64,000 nt of DNA from Deltaproteobacteria bacterium. Its GTDB lineage: Bacteria > Myxococcota_A > Polyangia > Nannocystales > Nannocystaceae. Below, piece by piece: positions 1 to 8,793 of this stretch; position 1 is the first letter of the stretch, and each line of letters starts with the position of its first letter. The notes under the pieces are model-generated. The model was given only the letters and a program-made list of their open reading frames with translations. It was not told the DNA's origin and did no database searches. Location: the NCBI GenBank assembly GCA_016709225.1, contig JADJEE010000012.1, positions 558,001-622,000 on the forward strand. The letters run 5' to 3'. The position numbers and the translations under genes were made by a program.

Positions 1-399
1 CACGTCGGTCGCCCTCGCGACGACGGGCCCCTCGTCGAGCCACGCGATCGGCAGGTCAATCGAAGCGACGGGTGCGCCCGCGCGCAGGCCGACGGTGCTG
101 TGGCCATCGCCGAGCGCGACGAGCACGCGGCCCACGAGCAGCTCGAACTCCGCGTCGGTGTCGACCTGGTCGACCTCGGCACGGGCGGCCGCCACCGCGG
201 CCTCGAGCGCCGGCGAACGGCCATCGAGGGTGCTGCGATGCACGGCGTCGATGGTGCCGATCACGTCGTCGAGGGCGGGCGCGTACACCCCGGGTTCCTC
301 GACGCCGGTGCTCGACGCGTCGTCGAGGTCGGCCTCGGCGCCGCTGCAGGCGACCAGCGAGGGTGACAGGAGAGACACGAGCAGAACCGAGGTGCGCAT
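1..399 (-). CDS. Lipoprotein with S41-peptidase-like N-terminal region, partial
   Basis: The minus strand stays open from an ATG at 397-399 to the window edge (133 codons), so the 3' part is missing. The protein starts with a hydrophobic signal and a lipobox LVAC at residues 15-18, followed by a short acidic and Ser/Thr spacer, so it should be an exported lipoprotein. Residues 85-105 contain a leucine-rich helix ending in LGDGHST. This resembles the 'L..L.DGH(S/T)' signature of the region before the PDZ and protease domains in S41 (C-terminal-processing/TSP-like) peptidases. The catalytic Ser/Lys region would lie outside the window, so activity cannot be judged. The lipoprotein call is firm; the family call is tentative. 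Confidence 0.6.
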   Translation of the reverse strand, partial: MRTSVLLVSLLSPSLVACSGAEADLDDASSTGVEEPGVYAPALDDVIGTIDAVHRSTLDGRSPALEAAVAAARAEVDQVDTDAEFELLVGRVLVALGDGHSTVGLRAGAPVASIDLPIAWLDEGPVVARATDV

Positions 400-494
400 G
401 GTGGAACGTCCTGGGACGTTGGGCGGAACACCGCGCGACGCGTGGCTCGTCACCGACGCACGCGCGCAGCAGTTGCCGCGGCCGCGCGGCATCC

Positions 495-1037
495 ATGCGC
501 GCTTCGGCGCGAGCGCGATTGTGCGGGGCCGCGACCGCCCCTAGTGGACCGATCGACGAGCGCCCCCTGCGGACCCCGTCGGACGGCCCGCGCGCTCCAG
601 CCTGCGCGATCCGTCCGCCGTATCAGCGGCGCGCCGGCGGCGGAGGTCCCGGCGGCTGGTGGATCGCAACGGAGGTCGAGGTGTTGTTGCCCTCGTCGCA
701 GGTGGTACGCCCCGATGTGCTGGGCTGGCGCCGCGATCGCGTGCCCGAGCGACCGACCGGATCGCCGGTGCAGATCCGACCGGATTGGATCTGCGAAATC
801 GTGTCGCCGGCCAACGCGAACACCGACACGGTCAAGAAGCTCCGCATCCATCACGACGCCGAGGTGACCCACTACTGGCTGGTCGATCCGCGCGACTGTA
901 CGGTCACCGTCATGCGCTGGAGCGCCGCTGGCTACACCACGATCCTCCGTGCGGAGCGGGGCGAGACCGTGCGCCCCGAGCCCTTCGACGCGATCGAGCT
1001 CGTGGTCGGCACGCTGTTCGGCGACGACCCCGAGTAG
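495..1037 (+). CDS. Uma2-family (DUF820) nuclease-like protein with decayed N-terminus
   Basis: From about nt 645 to the stop the frame reads as a Uma2/DUF820 restriction-endonuclease-fold protein. It has GGWWI near residue 52, RPDVLGWRRDR near residue 72, EIVSPANANTDTVKK near residue 101 and HYWLVDP after that. The Asp, Glu and Lys of this fold are present. The first 50 or so codons (Arg/Pro/Ala-rich) do not resemble the usual Uma2 N-terminus, which should carry the first conserved Glu; a neighbouring frame around 545-630 may hold fragments of it. A frameshift or a truncated copy is therefore likely. The ATG at 495 gives 181 aa, close to family length, but is not supported by homology. Uma2 genes are common, often multicopy and of uncertain function. 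Confidence 0.55.
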   Translation: MRASARARLCGAATAPSGPIDERPLRTPSDGPRAPACAIRPPYQRRAGGGGPGGWWIATEVEVLLPSSQVVRPDVLGWRRDRVPERPTGSPVQIRPDWICEIVSPANANTDTVKKLRIHHDAEVTHYWLVDPRDCTVTVMRWSAAGYTTILRAERGETVRPEPFDAIELVVGTLFGDDPE

Positions 1038-1132
1038 CCGTCGGGCGTGCCGACCTGGTTCGAACGCACGACCGGGCGCGGGCTCGAGCGGCGCCCACGG
1101 CCGACCGACATCTGTGGCACCCTTCGAAATTG

Positions 1133-1567
1133 GTGCAGCGGCGTCAGTTCGGCTCGTCTCGTCGAGACCTCGCGGTCGGGTTCGCCCTGCTCGTGGCGGT
1201 GATGGGCAACGCCGCGTGCACCCGCGCCGCGCCACCCTCGGACGGTCCCCCGCCCCGCGTCCGTGTCGACGACGCTCGCTCGCCGTGCGCACGCTTCTGC
1301 GACCGCCTTGGCGCGTGCGACGTGCCGGCATTCATCGGCGCGGCCGCGTGCACGCGCAACTGCGAGGACGATGCGCGGCAGCGCGAAGGCCCGTGCCGCG
1401 CACCGCGTCTGGCCTACGAGGCCTGCGTCGAGGCGCTGGCGTGCCCCGACGTGCGGGTTGCCCACGGCCTCGCCGGCGACCAACCCGGGCCCTGCGCGGC
1501 ACAGCGCCAGGCGGTGATCGACTGCGAGCCGAGCGAACCGACGCCGTTCATCGACTTTCAGTTCTGA
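1133..1567 (+). CDS. Cys-rich putative lipoprotein, unknown function
   Basis: A 144-aa protein from GTG 1133; an internal ATG at 1202 is an alternative. A hydrophobic segment leads to GNAAC, a weak lipobox, so export and lipidation are plausible. The mature part contains about ten cysteines in closely spaced pairs (SPCARFCDRLGACD, CTRNC, EACVEALAC, IDC), suggesting a disulfide-bonded periplasmic domain. Small Cys-rich lipoproteins with a 'C..FC..L..C' pattern are frequent in myxobacterial genomes, usually without assigned function. It stands alone between the Uma2-like gene and a convergent operon. No function is proposed. Confidence 0.6.
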   Translation: MQRRQFGSSRRDLAVGFALLVAVMGNAACTRAAPPSDGPPPRVRVDDARSPCARFCDRLGACDVPAFIGAAACTRNCEDDARQREGPCRAPRLAYEACVEALACPDVRVAHGLAGDQPGPCAAQRQAVIDCEPSEPTPFIDFQF

Positions 1568-1627
1568 CGCCGGGATCGAGCACGAGCGGCGGGACGAGTC
1601 CGAGGATGGCCCCGATCCACGTCGAGA

Positions 1628-2332
1628 TCAGCCCGGGCGAAACGCCACCGGAAACACGACCTCGACGCTGCCGCCGCCCTCGGGCTTGGGATACTTCCAG
1701 CGGCGCGCCGCCTTGACCATGCACGCCGCCACGGCCGTGCCCGCCTTGCCCGCGAGCGTGGACGCCCGGAGCGACGCCTCGGAGACCGACCCGTCCTCGG
1801 CGATGGTGAACGCCAGCGTGACCTCGCCCGCGAGCGCCGTGTCGCGCACGAGGCCTTGGTTGTAGCAGAACCGCAGCTCGTTGATGTGCGCGCGCAGGAC
1901 GCGGCGCACCACGTCGCGATGCAGGCCCTTGTCGACCGTCACCGCGCCCTGCCGCACCTGCGGCCCTCCGCCGACGCTCTCGCGCGGCGCGACACGATCG
2001 CGCAGGCCCGCGTCGAAGGCCTTGCCCGGCTCGACGTCCTCGACCGCGAAGTGGCTCGCGTCCGCGCCCGCGAGCAGCTCGAGCACGACGCGCTCGCGGT
2101 CGTCTCGGCTCGCGCCGCTACTCGCGGGCGCGGGCCCGTGCGGCAGCGACGGCGCGGGCGCGGCCACGGGCGTCGGCTCGGGCGTCGCCGCGGGCGTTGG
2201 CTCGGCGTCGACGACGGCTGCCGGCCCGGCCTCGCCCACCGGTGTCGGCGCGGCCTTGGCGGGTGCGGGCGACGCGGGCGTCGGCCTGGCTTCGCATGCG
2301 AGCACGAGGCCGAGGATCGCGAGGCACCTCAT
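1628..2332 (-). CDS. Lipoprotein with AgmX/TonB-like C-terminal domain
   Basis: A 234-aa protein whose ATG overlaps the stop of the upstream DUF2330 gene by four bases (ATGA), so the two are translationally coupled. MRCLAILGLVLAC is a short lipoprotein signal peptide. Residues 15-75 are an Ala/Pro/Thr/Glu-rich linker of the type that spans cell wall or periplasm. The C-terminal 100 residues (about 135-234) include LRFCYNQGL, GEVTLAFTIAEDGSV and WKYPKPEGGG. This is the conserved pattern of the myxobacterial AgmX/PglI C-terminal domain, which is distantly TonB-C-like. Such domains occur in gliding-motility and envelope complexes; the actual partner is unknown. Lipid anchoring instead of a TonB-like membrane helix is notable. 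Confidence 0.75.
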   Translation of the reverse strand: MRCLAILGLVLACEARPTPASPAPAKAAPTPVGEAGPAAVVDAEPTPAATPEPTPVAAPAPSLPHGPAPASSGASRDDRERVVLELLAGADASHFAVEDVEPGKAFDAGLRDRVAPRESVGGGPQVRQGAVTVDKGLHRDVVRRVLRAHINELRFCYNQGLVRDTALAGEVTLAFTIAEDGSVSEASLRASTLAGKAGTAVAACMVKAARRWKYPKPEGGGSVEVVFPVAFRPG

Positions 2333-3372
2333 GGGGCCTCCAGCAGCGCGGGATCGAGGATCGCGAGCATCGTTCCGAGTGCGGCGCGGTCCTGGGCCGA
2401 GACCTCGGTCTTCTGCGCGGGCGCGAACAGGATGTCGCCGATGCCGGCGCGCGATCGTTTCTGATCCTGGAACGTCTGCACCACCAGCTCGCCTTCGGGC
2501 AGCAGCCCCTCGAGCGCAGCCAGCTCGTCCAATTTTCTGCGTGCGTCCGGGTGGCTCTCGCCCTCGCGCAGCGGCCGGATCCACGTGCGCTCGTCGCCGC
2601 GCTCGCGCACGGCGAGCGGCACGACCTTCTTGCTCGACACGACCCACAGATCGAGCAGGCGCTCGTCACCGACGATCCCGGGCGGTGTCGCAGGCTCGAG
2701 GTACGGATAGTAGGGCACGGGCGTGTCGAACGAGATCCGCATGGTCTCGGCCGCAAGCATGCCGTCACCCTTGGCCTGCTTCGGCGGGTCGTAGCGCATC
2801 GCGACGTAGAAGAACTTCATTGCGACGTAGTGGGCGAGCCAGGCATCGCCGTGCGGCGTGGTCGAGAGCCCGTGCTGCTCGAGCCAGCCCGACAACGCGG
2901 CGCTGTCGTCCGCCGCGAGCACGAACGCGGTGAAGCTGCCGACCTTCTTCTTCTCGAGCACGGTGACGCCGCGGCCGCCGAAGCCGGCACCGCCGCCGGT
3001 GCCGCCGCCCGCGCCCACGATGCCCAGCCCCCGCGCGATCGGCTCGAACGGGAAGTCGATGCGAAAGTCCTTGAGCAAGGACGGGTGCACCTTGTCGACC
3101 TCGGGTCGCGTCGGGGTCGGCACGACGAAACCGAACGGCTCGTCGGCCTTGCGAAACGCGACCTCGCGGACGAAGTGCTCGCGGTTCTTCGCCGCGTCGT
3201 GGACGATGATGACCTGCTCGTACGCCAGCGATGGCGTACGGTCCGCGGACAATCGCTTGGTGAAGAAGCCGCCGCAGGCCTGCACGCGTGCGGGGTCGAT
3301 CGTCACCGCGAGCGCGCCGAGGACGGACGCGACGAGCAGCCCGGAGGTCAACGCGACGCGGAGCCGTGGCAT
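2329..3372 (-). CDS. DUF2330 family exported protein
   Basis: The ATG at 3372 gives 347 aa with an N-terminal signal (residues 3-28) ending near VQACGGFF. The Cys-Gly-Gly-Phe-Phe after the signal is typical of DUF2330 proteins, which are uncharacterised, secreted and common in Myxococcota and Planctomycetes. AYEQVIIVHD, FGFVVPTPTRPEVDKV and the Gly-rich stretch around residues 115-135 also fit this family. An upstream extension of the frame to 3522 is Arg-rich and unlikely to be coding. The stop overlaps the start of the AgmX-type lipoprotein gene, so the pair form an operon and the two envelope proteins probably act together. Biochemical function is unknown. Confidence 0.8.
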   Translation of the reverse strand: MPRLRVALTSGLLVASVLGALAVTIDPARVQACGGFFTKRLSADRTPSLAYEQVIIVHDAAKNREHFVREVAFRKADEPFGFVVPTPTRPEVDKVHPSLLKDFRIDFPFEPIARGLGIVGAGGGTGGGAGFGGRGVTVLEKKKVGSFTAFVLAADDSAALSGWLEQHGLSTTPHGDAWLAHYVAMKFFYVAMRYDPPKQAKGDGMLAAETMRISFDTPVPYYPYLEPATPPGIVGDERLLDLWVVSSKKVVPLAVRERGDERTWIRPLREGESHPDARRKLDELAALEGLLPEGELVVQTFQDQKRSRAGIGDILFAPAQKTEVSAQDRAALGTMLAILDPALLEAP

Positions 3373-3533
3373 GGCGCGTACGGTAGCAGCTGTTCGCTTG
3401 GGCGGCAGGCGCCGATCACGTAGCATGGGGCGCCGCTGTTGCTCGTGCTCGCGGCCCGGGTCATCCGCCACCGTCGCCACCGGCGGGTCGAGATCGGACG
3501 CAGAGGCCGCGCACCACGGCACCGTGCCTCAGG

Positions 3534-5249
3534 CTAGCTGCAGTCCCCGCCCACGCACTCGACGTAGCGGAACCACACCAACGCATCGATCGCCCCATCC
3601 CCCGTCGGTGCGTTCCATCGCGGCGGATCGGCCTCCCACCGCGCGCGCAGGCTGACCGCGGCGGCTTCGGCCTCCTCGAAGTATCGCCGTCGCTCGACCA
3701 GCAGCTGCTGCTCGGACATCGGGGCCTCGTGATCGCCGGCCGCGAAGCTCTGCGCGGCTTCCTCGAGCGCGGCGACCGTGAGCTCGATGGGCTCGACGTC
3801 GGGCATCGGCCGCTCGATGTGTCGCCACACGCCGTCGCGCCAGTCGAGCCGGTACAGCGGCACGAACACCTCGCCGTGATCGGCGACGAACTCGATCGCG
3901 CGCAGCAGGAACTCGAGGTCGTCCTCGGTGGCGTAGAACGGGATCGTCAGCCGCACCCAGCCGGGCTTGATGCCGTTCAAGCCGCGCTGGATCTGGGCCC
4001 GGAAGCGCTCGGACTCCTCGCGACCGATGCCGAGCAGACGGTGGCCGTAGGGCCCCGCGCACGAGCAACCCGCACGATTCTGGATGCCGAAGAGGTGATC
4101 GAGCAGCGCCGACACCAGGTCGTGGTGCAGGCCCTCGATGTTGAACGAGAGGATCGAGAGCCGCGGCAGCGAGATCGAACCGAGCAGCTTGATGCGCGGG
4201 TGACGATGCAGCCGCGCCAACGCGCGCGCGCTGAGCTCGGTCTCGTGGGCGAGGATGCGCTCGGCGCCGATCATCTGCTTGACGAGGAAGGCGGTGCCGG
4301 CCCGCACGTCGCCGAGGATCGACGGCGTGCCGCCCTCCTCGCGCTCGGCCAAGCGCTCGGTGTAGTCGACCGAGTCGTGGTGCGAGTCGGCGACGTACTC
4401 GACGGTGCCGCCGCCCGGCCGCTCCGGCACGCGCGAGCGGAAGAGCGCCCGGTTGGCGACCAACACGCCGGAGGCCTGCGGCCCGCCGATGAACTTGTGC
4501 ATCGACAGGAACAGCGCGTCGATGCGGCGCAGCGGATCGTCGGCGCGCATGTCGATCGGCACGTAGGGGCCGGCAGCGGCGTAGTCGAAGCACGCGTAGG
4601 CGCCGTGGCGATGCAACAGCTCGGCGACGACCGGCACGTTGGTCAGCACGCCGGTGACGTTCGATGCCGCCGAGAAGCTGCCGATGCGCAGCGGACGATC
4701 ACGGTAGCGCGTCAGCTTGCGCTCGAGATCGACGAGGTCGACGCGGCCGCTGTCGTCGAGTGCGATCTCGACCACCTCGGCGACCGACTCGAGCCACGGC
4801 AGCTCGTTGCTGTGGTGCTCGTAGGGGCCGATGAACACCACCGGGCGACGCTCGGGCGGGATGTGCTTCGAGAGCCCGTACTCGCGCTCGAGCGGCTCCG
4901 AGATGCGCAGGCCCAGCAGCCCGACCAGCTTGTTGACCGCCGCGGTCGCGCCCGAGCCCACGAACAACACCTCGTCGTCGGGCCCGGCCCCGACCGCGCG
5001 GTGGATGAGGCAGCGCGACTTCTCGCGCAGCTGCGTCATCACGCGGCCGGTCGACGACACCGCGGTGTGCGAGTTGGCGTAGAACGGCCGCACCCGGCGG
5101 ATCCAGCCCTCGACGAAGTGGAGGTAGCGACCGGTCGCGGTCAGATCGGCGTAGCAGATCAGACGGCGACCGAACGGCGTGTCGACACACGCGCGTCGGC
5201 CGACCTCGTTGTTGCGGATGAAGGCCGCGACCTCCTCGAAGGTCTTCAC
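3534..5249 (-). CDS. Class V aminotransferase-fold PLP enzyme (cysteine-desulfurase-like)
   Basis: A 571-aa class V PLP-dependent protein. The Schiff-base lysine is K252 in SMHKFIGGPQASGVL. Other family marks are GSGATAAVNK near residue 99, YEHHSNELPW near 143, SNVTG at 197 and FDYAA at 221. A GCSCAGPYG motif near residue 400 matches the C-terminal region of the SufS/NifS-related group and may supply a redox or persulfide-bearing cysteine. The protein is about 150 residues longer than usual desulfurases, with an extra C-terminal domain. It lies 66 bp downstream of a rhodanese-E1 fusion on the same strand, supporting a role in sulfur mobilisation. The substrate is not evident. Confidence 0.8.
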   Translation of the reverse strand: MKTFEEVAAFIRNNEVGRRACVDTPFGRRLICYADLTATGRYLHFVEGWIRRVRPFYANSHTAVSSTGRVMTQLREKSRCLIHRAVGAGPDDEVLFVGSGATAAVNKLVGLLGLRISEPLEREYGLSKHIPPERRPVVFIGPYEHHSNELPWLESVAEVVEIALDDSGRVDLVDLERKLTRYRDRPLRIGSFSAASNVTGVLTNVPVVAELLHRHGAYACFDYAAAGPYVPIDMRADDPLRRIDALFLSMHKFIGGPQASGVLVANRALFRSRVPERPGGGTVEYVADSHHDSVDYTERLAEREEGGTPSILGDVRAGTAFLVKQMIGAERILAHETELSARALARLHRHPRIKLLGSISLPRLSILSFNIEGLHHDLVSALLDHLFGIQNRAGCSCAGPYGHRLLGIGREESERFRAQIQRGLNGIKPGWVRLTIPFYATEDDLEFLLRAIEFVADHGEVFVPLYRLDWRDGVWRHIERPMPDVEPIELTVAALEEAAQSFAAGDHEAPMSEQQLLVERRRYFEEAEAAAVSLRARWEADPPRWNAPTGDGAIDALVWFRYVECVGGDCS

Positions 5250-5315
5250 GCTCGCACTCTACCCCCGAACGCCCACCGGAGGTGGGCCGGGGCATCCGCA
5301 CGCCGCAGCCGCCCG

Positions 5316-6476
5316 CTAGATCGAGCAGAAGGCTTCGTAGTCGATGAGCTCGATCTCGCTGGGGTGCTTGCTGCACACCCGACAGCCAGGGTCCTTGCGC
5401 AGCTTGAGCGTGCGGAACTTGGTGCCCAGCGCGTCGAACACGAGCAGACGACCCGACAGGGTCTCGCCCACACCGAGGATGATCTTCACGGCCTCGTTGG
5501 CCTGCAGGGTGCCGACCAGGCCCGGCAACACACCCAGCACGCCGGCCTCCTGGCACGACGGCGCCATGCCCGGCGGCGGCGGGTCGGGGTAGAGGCAGCG
5601 GTAGCACGGCCCCGAGTCGGGCAAGAAGGTCGTGATCTGGCCCTCGAAGCGGAAGATCGAGGCGTGGATCACCGGCTTGCGCAGCTTGAGCGCGGCGTCG
5701 TTGAGCAAATAGCGCGTGGGGAAGTTGTCGGCGCCGTCGATCACCAGATCGTAGTCGGCGATGATGTCGAGCACGTTCTCGCTCGACAGTCGCGTCTGGT
5801 GTGGGATGACCTTCACATCGGGGTTGAGCAGCTGCAACGTCTTGCGCGCGCTCTCGACCTTGGGGATGCCCAGGCGCTCGATGTTGTGCAGCACCTGCCG
5901 CTGCAGGTTGCTCTCGTCGACCACGTCGTCGTCGACGATGCCGATGGTGCCGACGCCCGCGGCCGCGAGGTAGAGGCTCGACGGCGAGCCCAGGCCACCG
6001 GCACCGAGGAACAGCACCTTGGCGTCGAGCAGCTTGGCCTGCCCGGCCTCGCCCACCTCGGGCAACATGATGTGCCGGCTGTAGCGCTTGATCTGTTCGG
6101 GGCTGAGGCTGCGCGGTCGATCGAAGGCGTGGCCCGCGTTCTTCCACGCGCGGAAGCCCCCGGCCATCGATGACACGCGCTCGTAGCCGAGCTCGTGCAG
6201 CGCTGCGGCGGCGAGCGCCGAGCGGGTGCCACCGGCACAGTAGAGGATGATCTCGCGATCACGCTCGGGCACGATGTCCTCGACCTTCAGCTCGAGGTAG
6301 CCGCGCGAGACCCAGTGCGCGCGCGGGATGAAGCCCTGCTCGTACTCATCGCGCTCGCGCACGTCGATGAGCACCGGCCCGTTCGCCGCATCGAGCACGC
6401 GAGCCTTGGTCTCGTCGACCGAGATCTCGCGGATGCGGGCCTTCACGCGGGCGAGGTGATCTTGAAAAGTCGCCAT
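5316..6476 (-). CDS. moeB: Rhodanese-E1 (MoeB/ThiF-type) adenylyltransferase fusion
   Basis: A 386-aa fusion. Residues 20-115 form a rhodanese domain (LIDVRERDEYEQGFIPRAHW) with active-site cysteine C80 in ILYCAGGTRSA. Residues 125-386 are a ubiquitin-activating-like E1 domain. It carries RYSRHIMLPEVGEAGQ, the nucleotide-binding GAGGLGSP at 158-165, DGADNFPTRYLLND, and the zinc-binding pairs CYRC and CRVC. MoeB/ThiF/MoeZ enzymes adenylate the C-terminal Gly of a ubiquitin-like sulfur carrier (MoaD, ThiS) and the rhodanese part can supply sulfur. Usually the rhodanese domain is C-terminal; here it is N-terminal. The class V PLP enzyme follows on the same strand, so together they could make a persulfide-to-carrier relay. 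No carrier gene is in the window. Confidence 0.88.
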   Translation of the reverse strand: MATFQDHLARVKARIREISVDETKARVLDAANGPVLIDVRERDEYEQGFIPRAHWVSRGYLELKVEDIVPERDREIILYCAGGTRSALAAAALHELGYERVSSMAGGFRAWKNAGHAFDRPRSLSPEQIKRYSRHIMLPEVGEAGQAKLLDAKVLFLGAGGLGSPSSLYLAAAGVGTIGIVDDDVVDESNLQRQVLHNIERLGIPKVESARKTLQLLNPDVKVIPHQTRLSSENVLDIIADYDLVIDGADNFPTRYLLNDAALKLRKPVIHASIFRFEGQITTFLPDSGPCYRCLYPDPPPPGMAPSCQEAGVLGVLPGLVGTLQANEAVKIILGVGETLSGRLLVFDALGTKFRTLKLRKDPGCRVCSKHPSEIELIDYEAFCSI

Positions 6477-6761
6477 GGATGATTCTCCGACACCGTACCG
6501 CTTTATTGCGCGGCTGGAATCCGACGAAGACCTTGGACCAGGTCGGAGCGCCGGTCAAACGCGGCCCTGCTGGTTCCCCGGCCGCAGGGGAGAGAAATGC
6601 CACGGCGCGGCCCCGCGAGGGGGTGGCCCCGGACCTGCGCGCCGCTGGCGCCCGCGCGCCGACGTGGGCCGACGCGACCGTGATCCGCGAGCGCCCTCGA
6701 TGATCCGCACGGCAAGCCGGGACGCGTGGGGCAAGCGCGGGTATATCAAGGGCGCGCGAGT

Positions 6762-7793
<1,032 letters not shown>

Positions 7794-7806
7794 GACGTCG
7801 GGATTC

Positions 7807-8793
7807 GTGGCGGCACCGCGCGGCACCTCGATCGCGGAGCTGGTCCCCCCGGACCTCGCGGCGCTGCTGCGCACCCACCCACTCACGCTGCAGCGACCGG
7901 TGTGGGGCCGTCGCCACGGCCGCCACGCGTCCTCGCGTGCCGGCCTGGGCCACGACTTCCGCGACCACCGTGCGTACGTGCCGGGCGACGACCCCCGTCA
8001 GCTCGACTGGCGCGCGGTCGCACGTCGCGATCGCCTGGTGCTGCGACAGACCGAGGCCGAGGACGAGCTCGCGGTCACGCTGGCAATCGATGTCGGCGCC
8101 AACATGGGCTACGGCGAGGGCGCACGCTCGAAGCACGCGATCGCGACCGCGATGGCTGCCGCGCTGGCCTGGGCCGCGCTGCGCCAGGGTGACCGCGCGG
8201 GCCTGGTGCTCGCCGGTGCGGGCACGCTCGACACCGCGTTGCAGCGCACCGCGGCCGGCAACGATCGCCTCGATGCGATCGCGCGGGCGCTGGGCGCAGC
8301 GCGACCGCTCGGCACCGCGCCGCTGCAGCGACTGCCCGAGGCGCTCGCGCCCCGACTGCCGCCGCGATCGCTGGTGGTGCTGCTGACCGACTGGCTCGAC
8401 CTCGCCATCGATGGGCAGGACTCCGAGACGGTCGAAGCGGCGCTGCTGCAAGGTCTCGTGCAGCTGCGCGCGCGCCGGCACGACGTCGTGCTGCTGCAGG
8501 TGCTGCACCGCGACGAGCTGACGTTTCCCTGGCAGGGCGAAGGCGTGCTGCGCTTCGTCGATCGCAGGGGCACGCGCGCCGACCTCGAGGGCGCTGCCGC
8601 GGCCATGCGCGCTGGCTACCTCGAGCGCGTGCATGCCCACCTGGGCGCGCTCGAGGGCCGCTGCGAGCTGCACGGCATCGTGCACCACCGTCTGGTCACC
8701 GACGAGCCGCTGGCGTCGGCGTTCATGTCGTTGCTGGCACGCCTCGCCGGCCAGCCCGCGCAGGCCGACGTCGGGAGCGAGGATCGCCCGTGA
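7807..8793 (+). CDS. DUF58 domain protein, MoxR partner
   Basis: A 328-aa protein starting at GTG 7807, 13 bp after the MoxR stop. It carries the DUF58 hallmark RAYVPGDDPRQLDWRAVAR near residue 58, followed by a VWA-like fold beginning at LAVTLAIDVGANMGYG. The usual MIDAS Ser residues are not obvious here, as is common in DUF58 proteins. Members of this family are encoded beside MoxR ATPases in nearly all bacteria and are probably their substrates or adaptors. The stop overlaps the GTG of the next gene (GTGA), indicating translational coupling. No membrane helix is evident, so a cytoplasmic location is expected. Confidence 0.88.
   Translation: MAAPRGTSIAELVPPDLAALLRTHPLTLQRPVWGRRHGRHASSRAGLGHDFRDHRAYVPGDDPRQLDWRAVARRDRLVLRQTEAEDELAVTLAIDVGANMGYGEGARSKHAIATAMAAALAWAALRQGDRAGLVLAGAGTLDTALQRTAAGNDRLDAIARALGAARPLGTAPLQRLPEALAPRLPPRSLVVLLTDWLDLAIDGQDSETVEAALLQGLVQLRARRHDVVLLQVLHRDELTFPWQGEGVLRFVDRRGTRADLEGAAAAMRAGYLERVHAHLGALEGRCELHGIVHHRLVTDEPLASAFMSLLARLAGQPAQADVGSEDRP

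Noticed and set aside
1050..1085. GGTTCGAAC-like motif resembling a tRNA T-loop
   Set aside because: No matching acceptor, D or anticodon stems could be drawn around it, so it is not called a tRNA.
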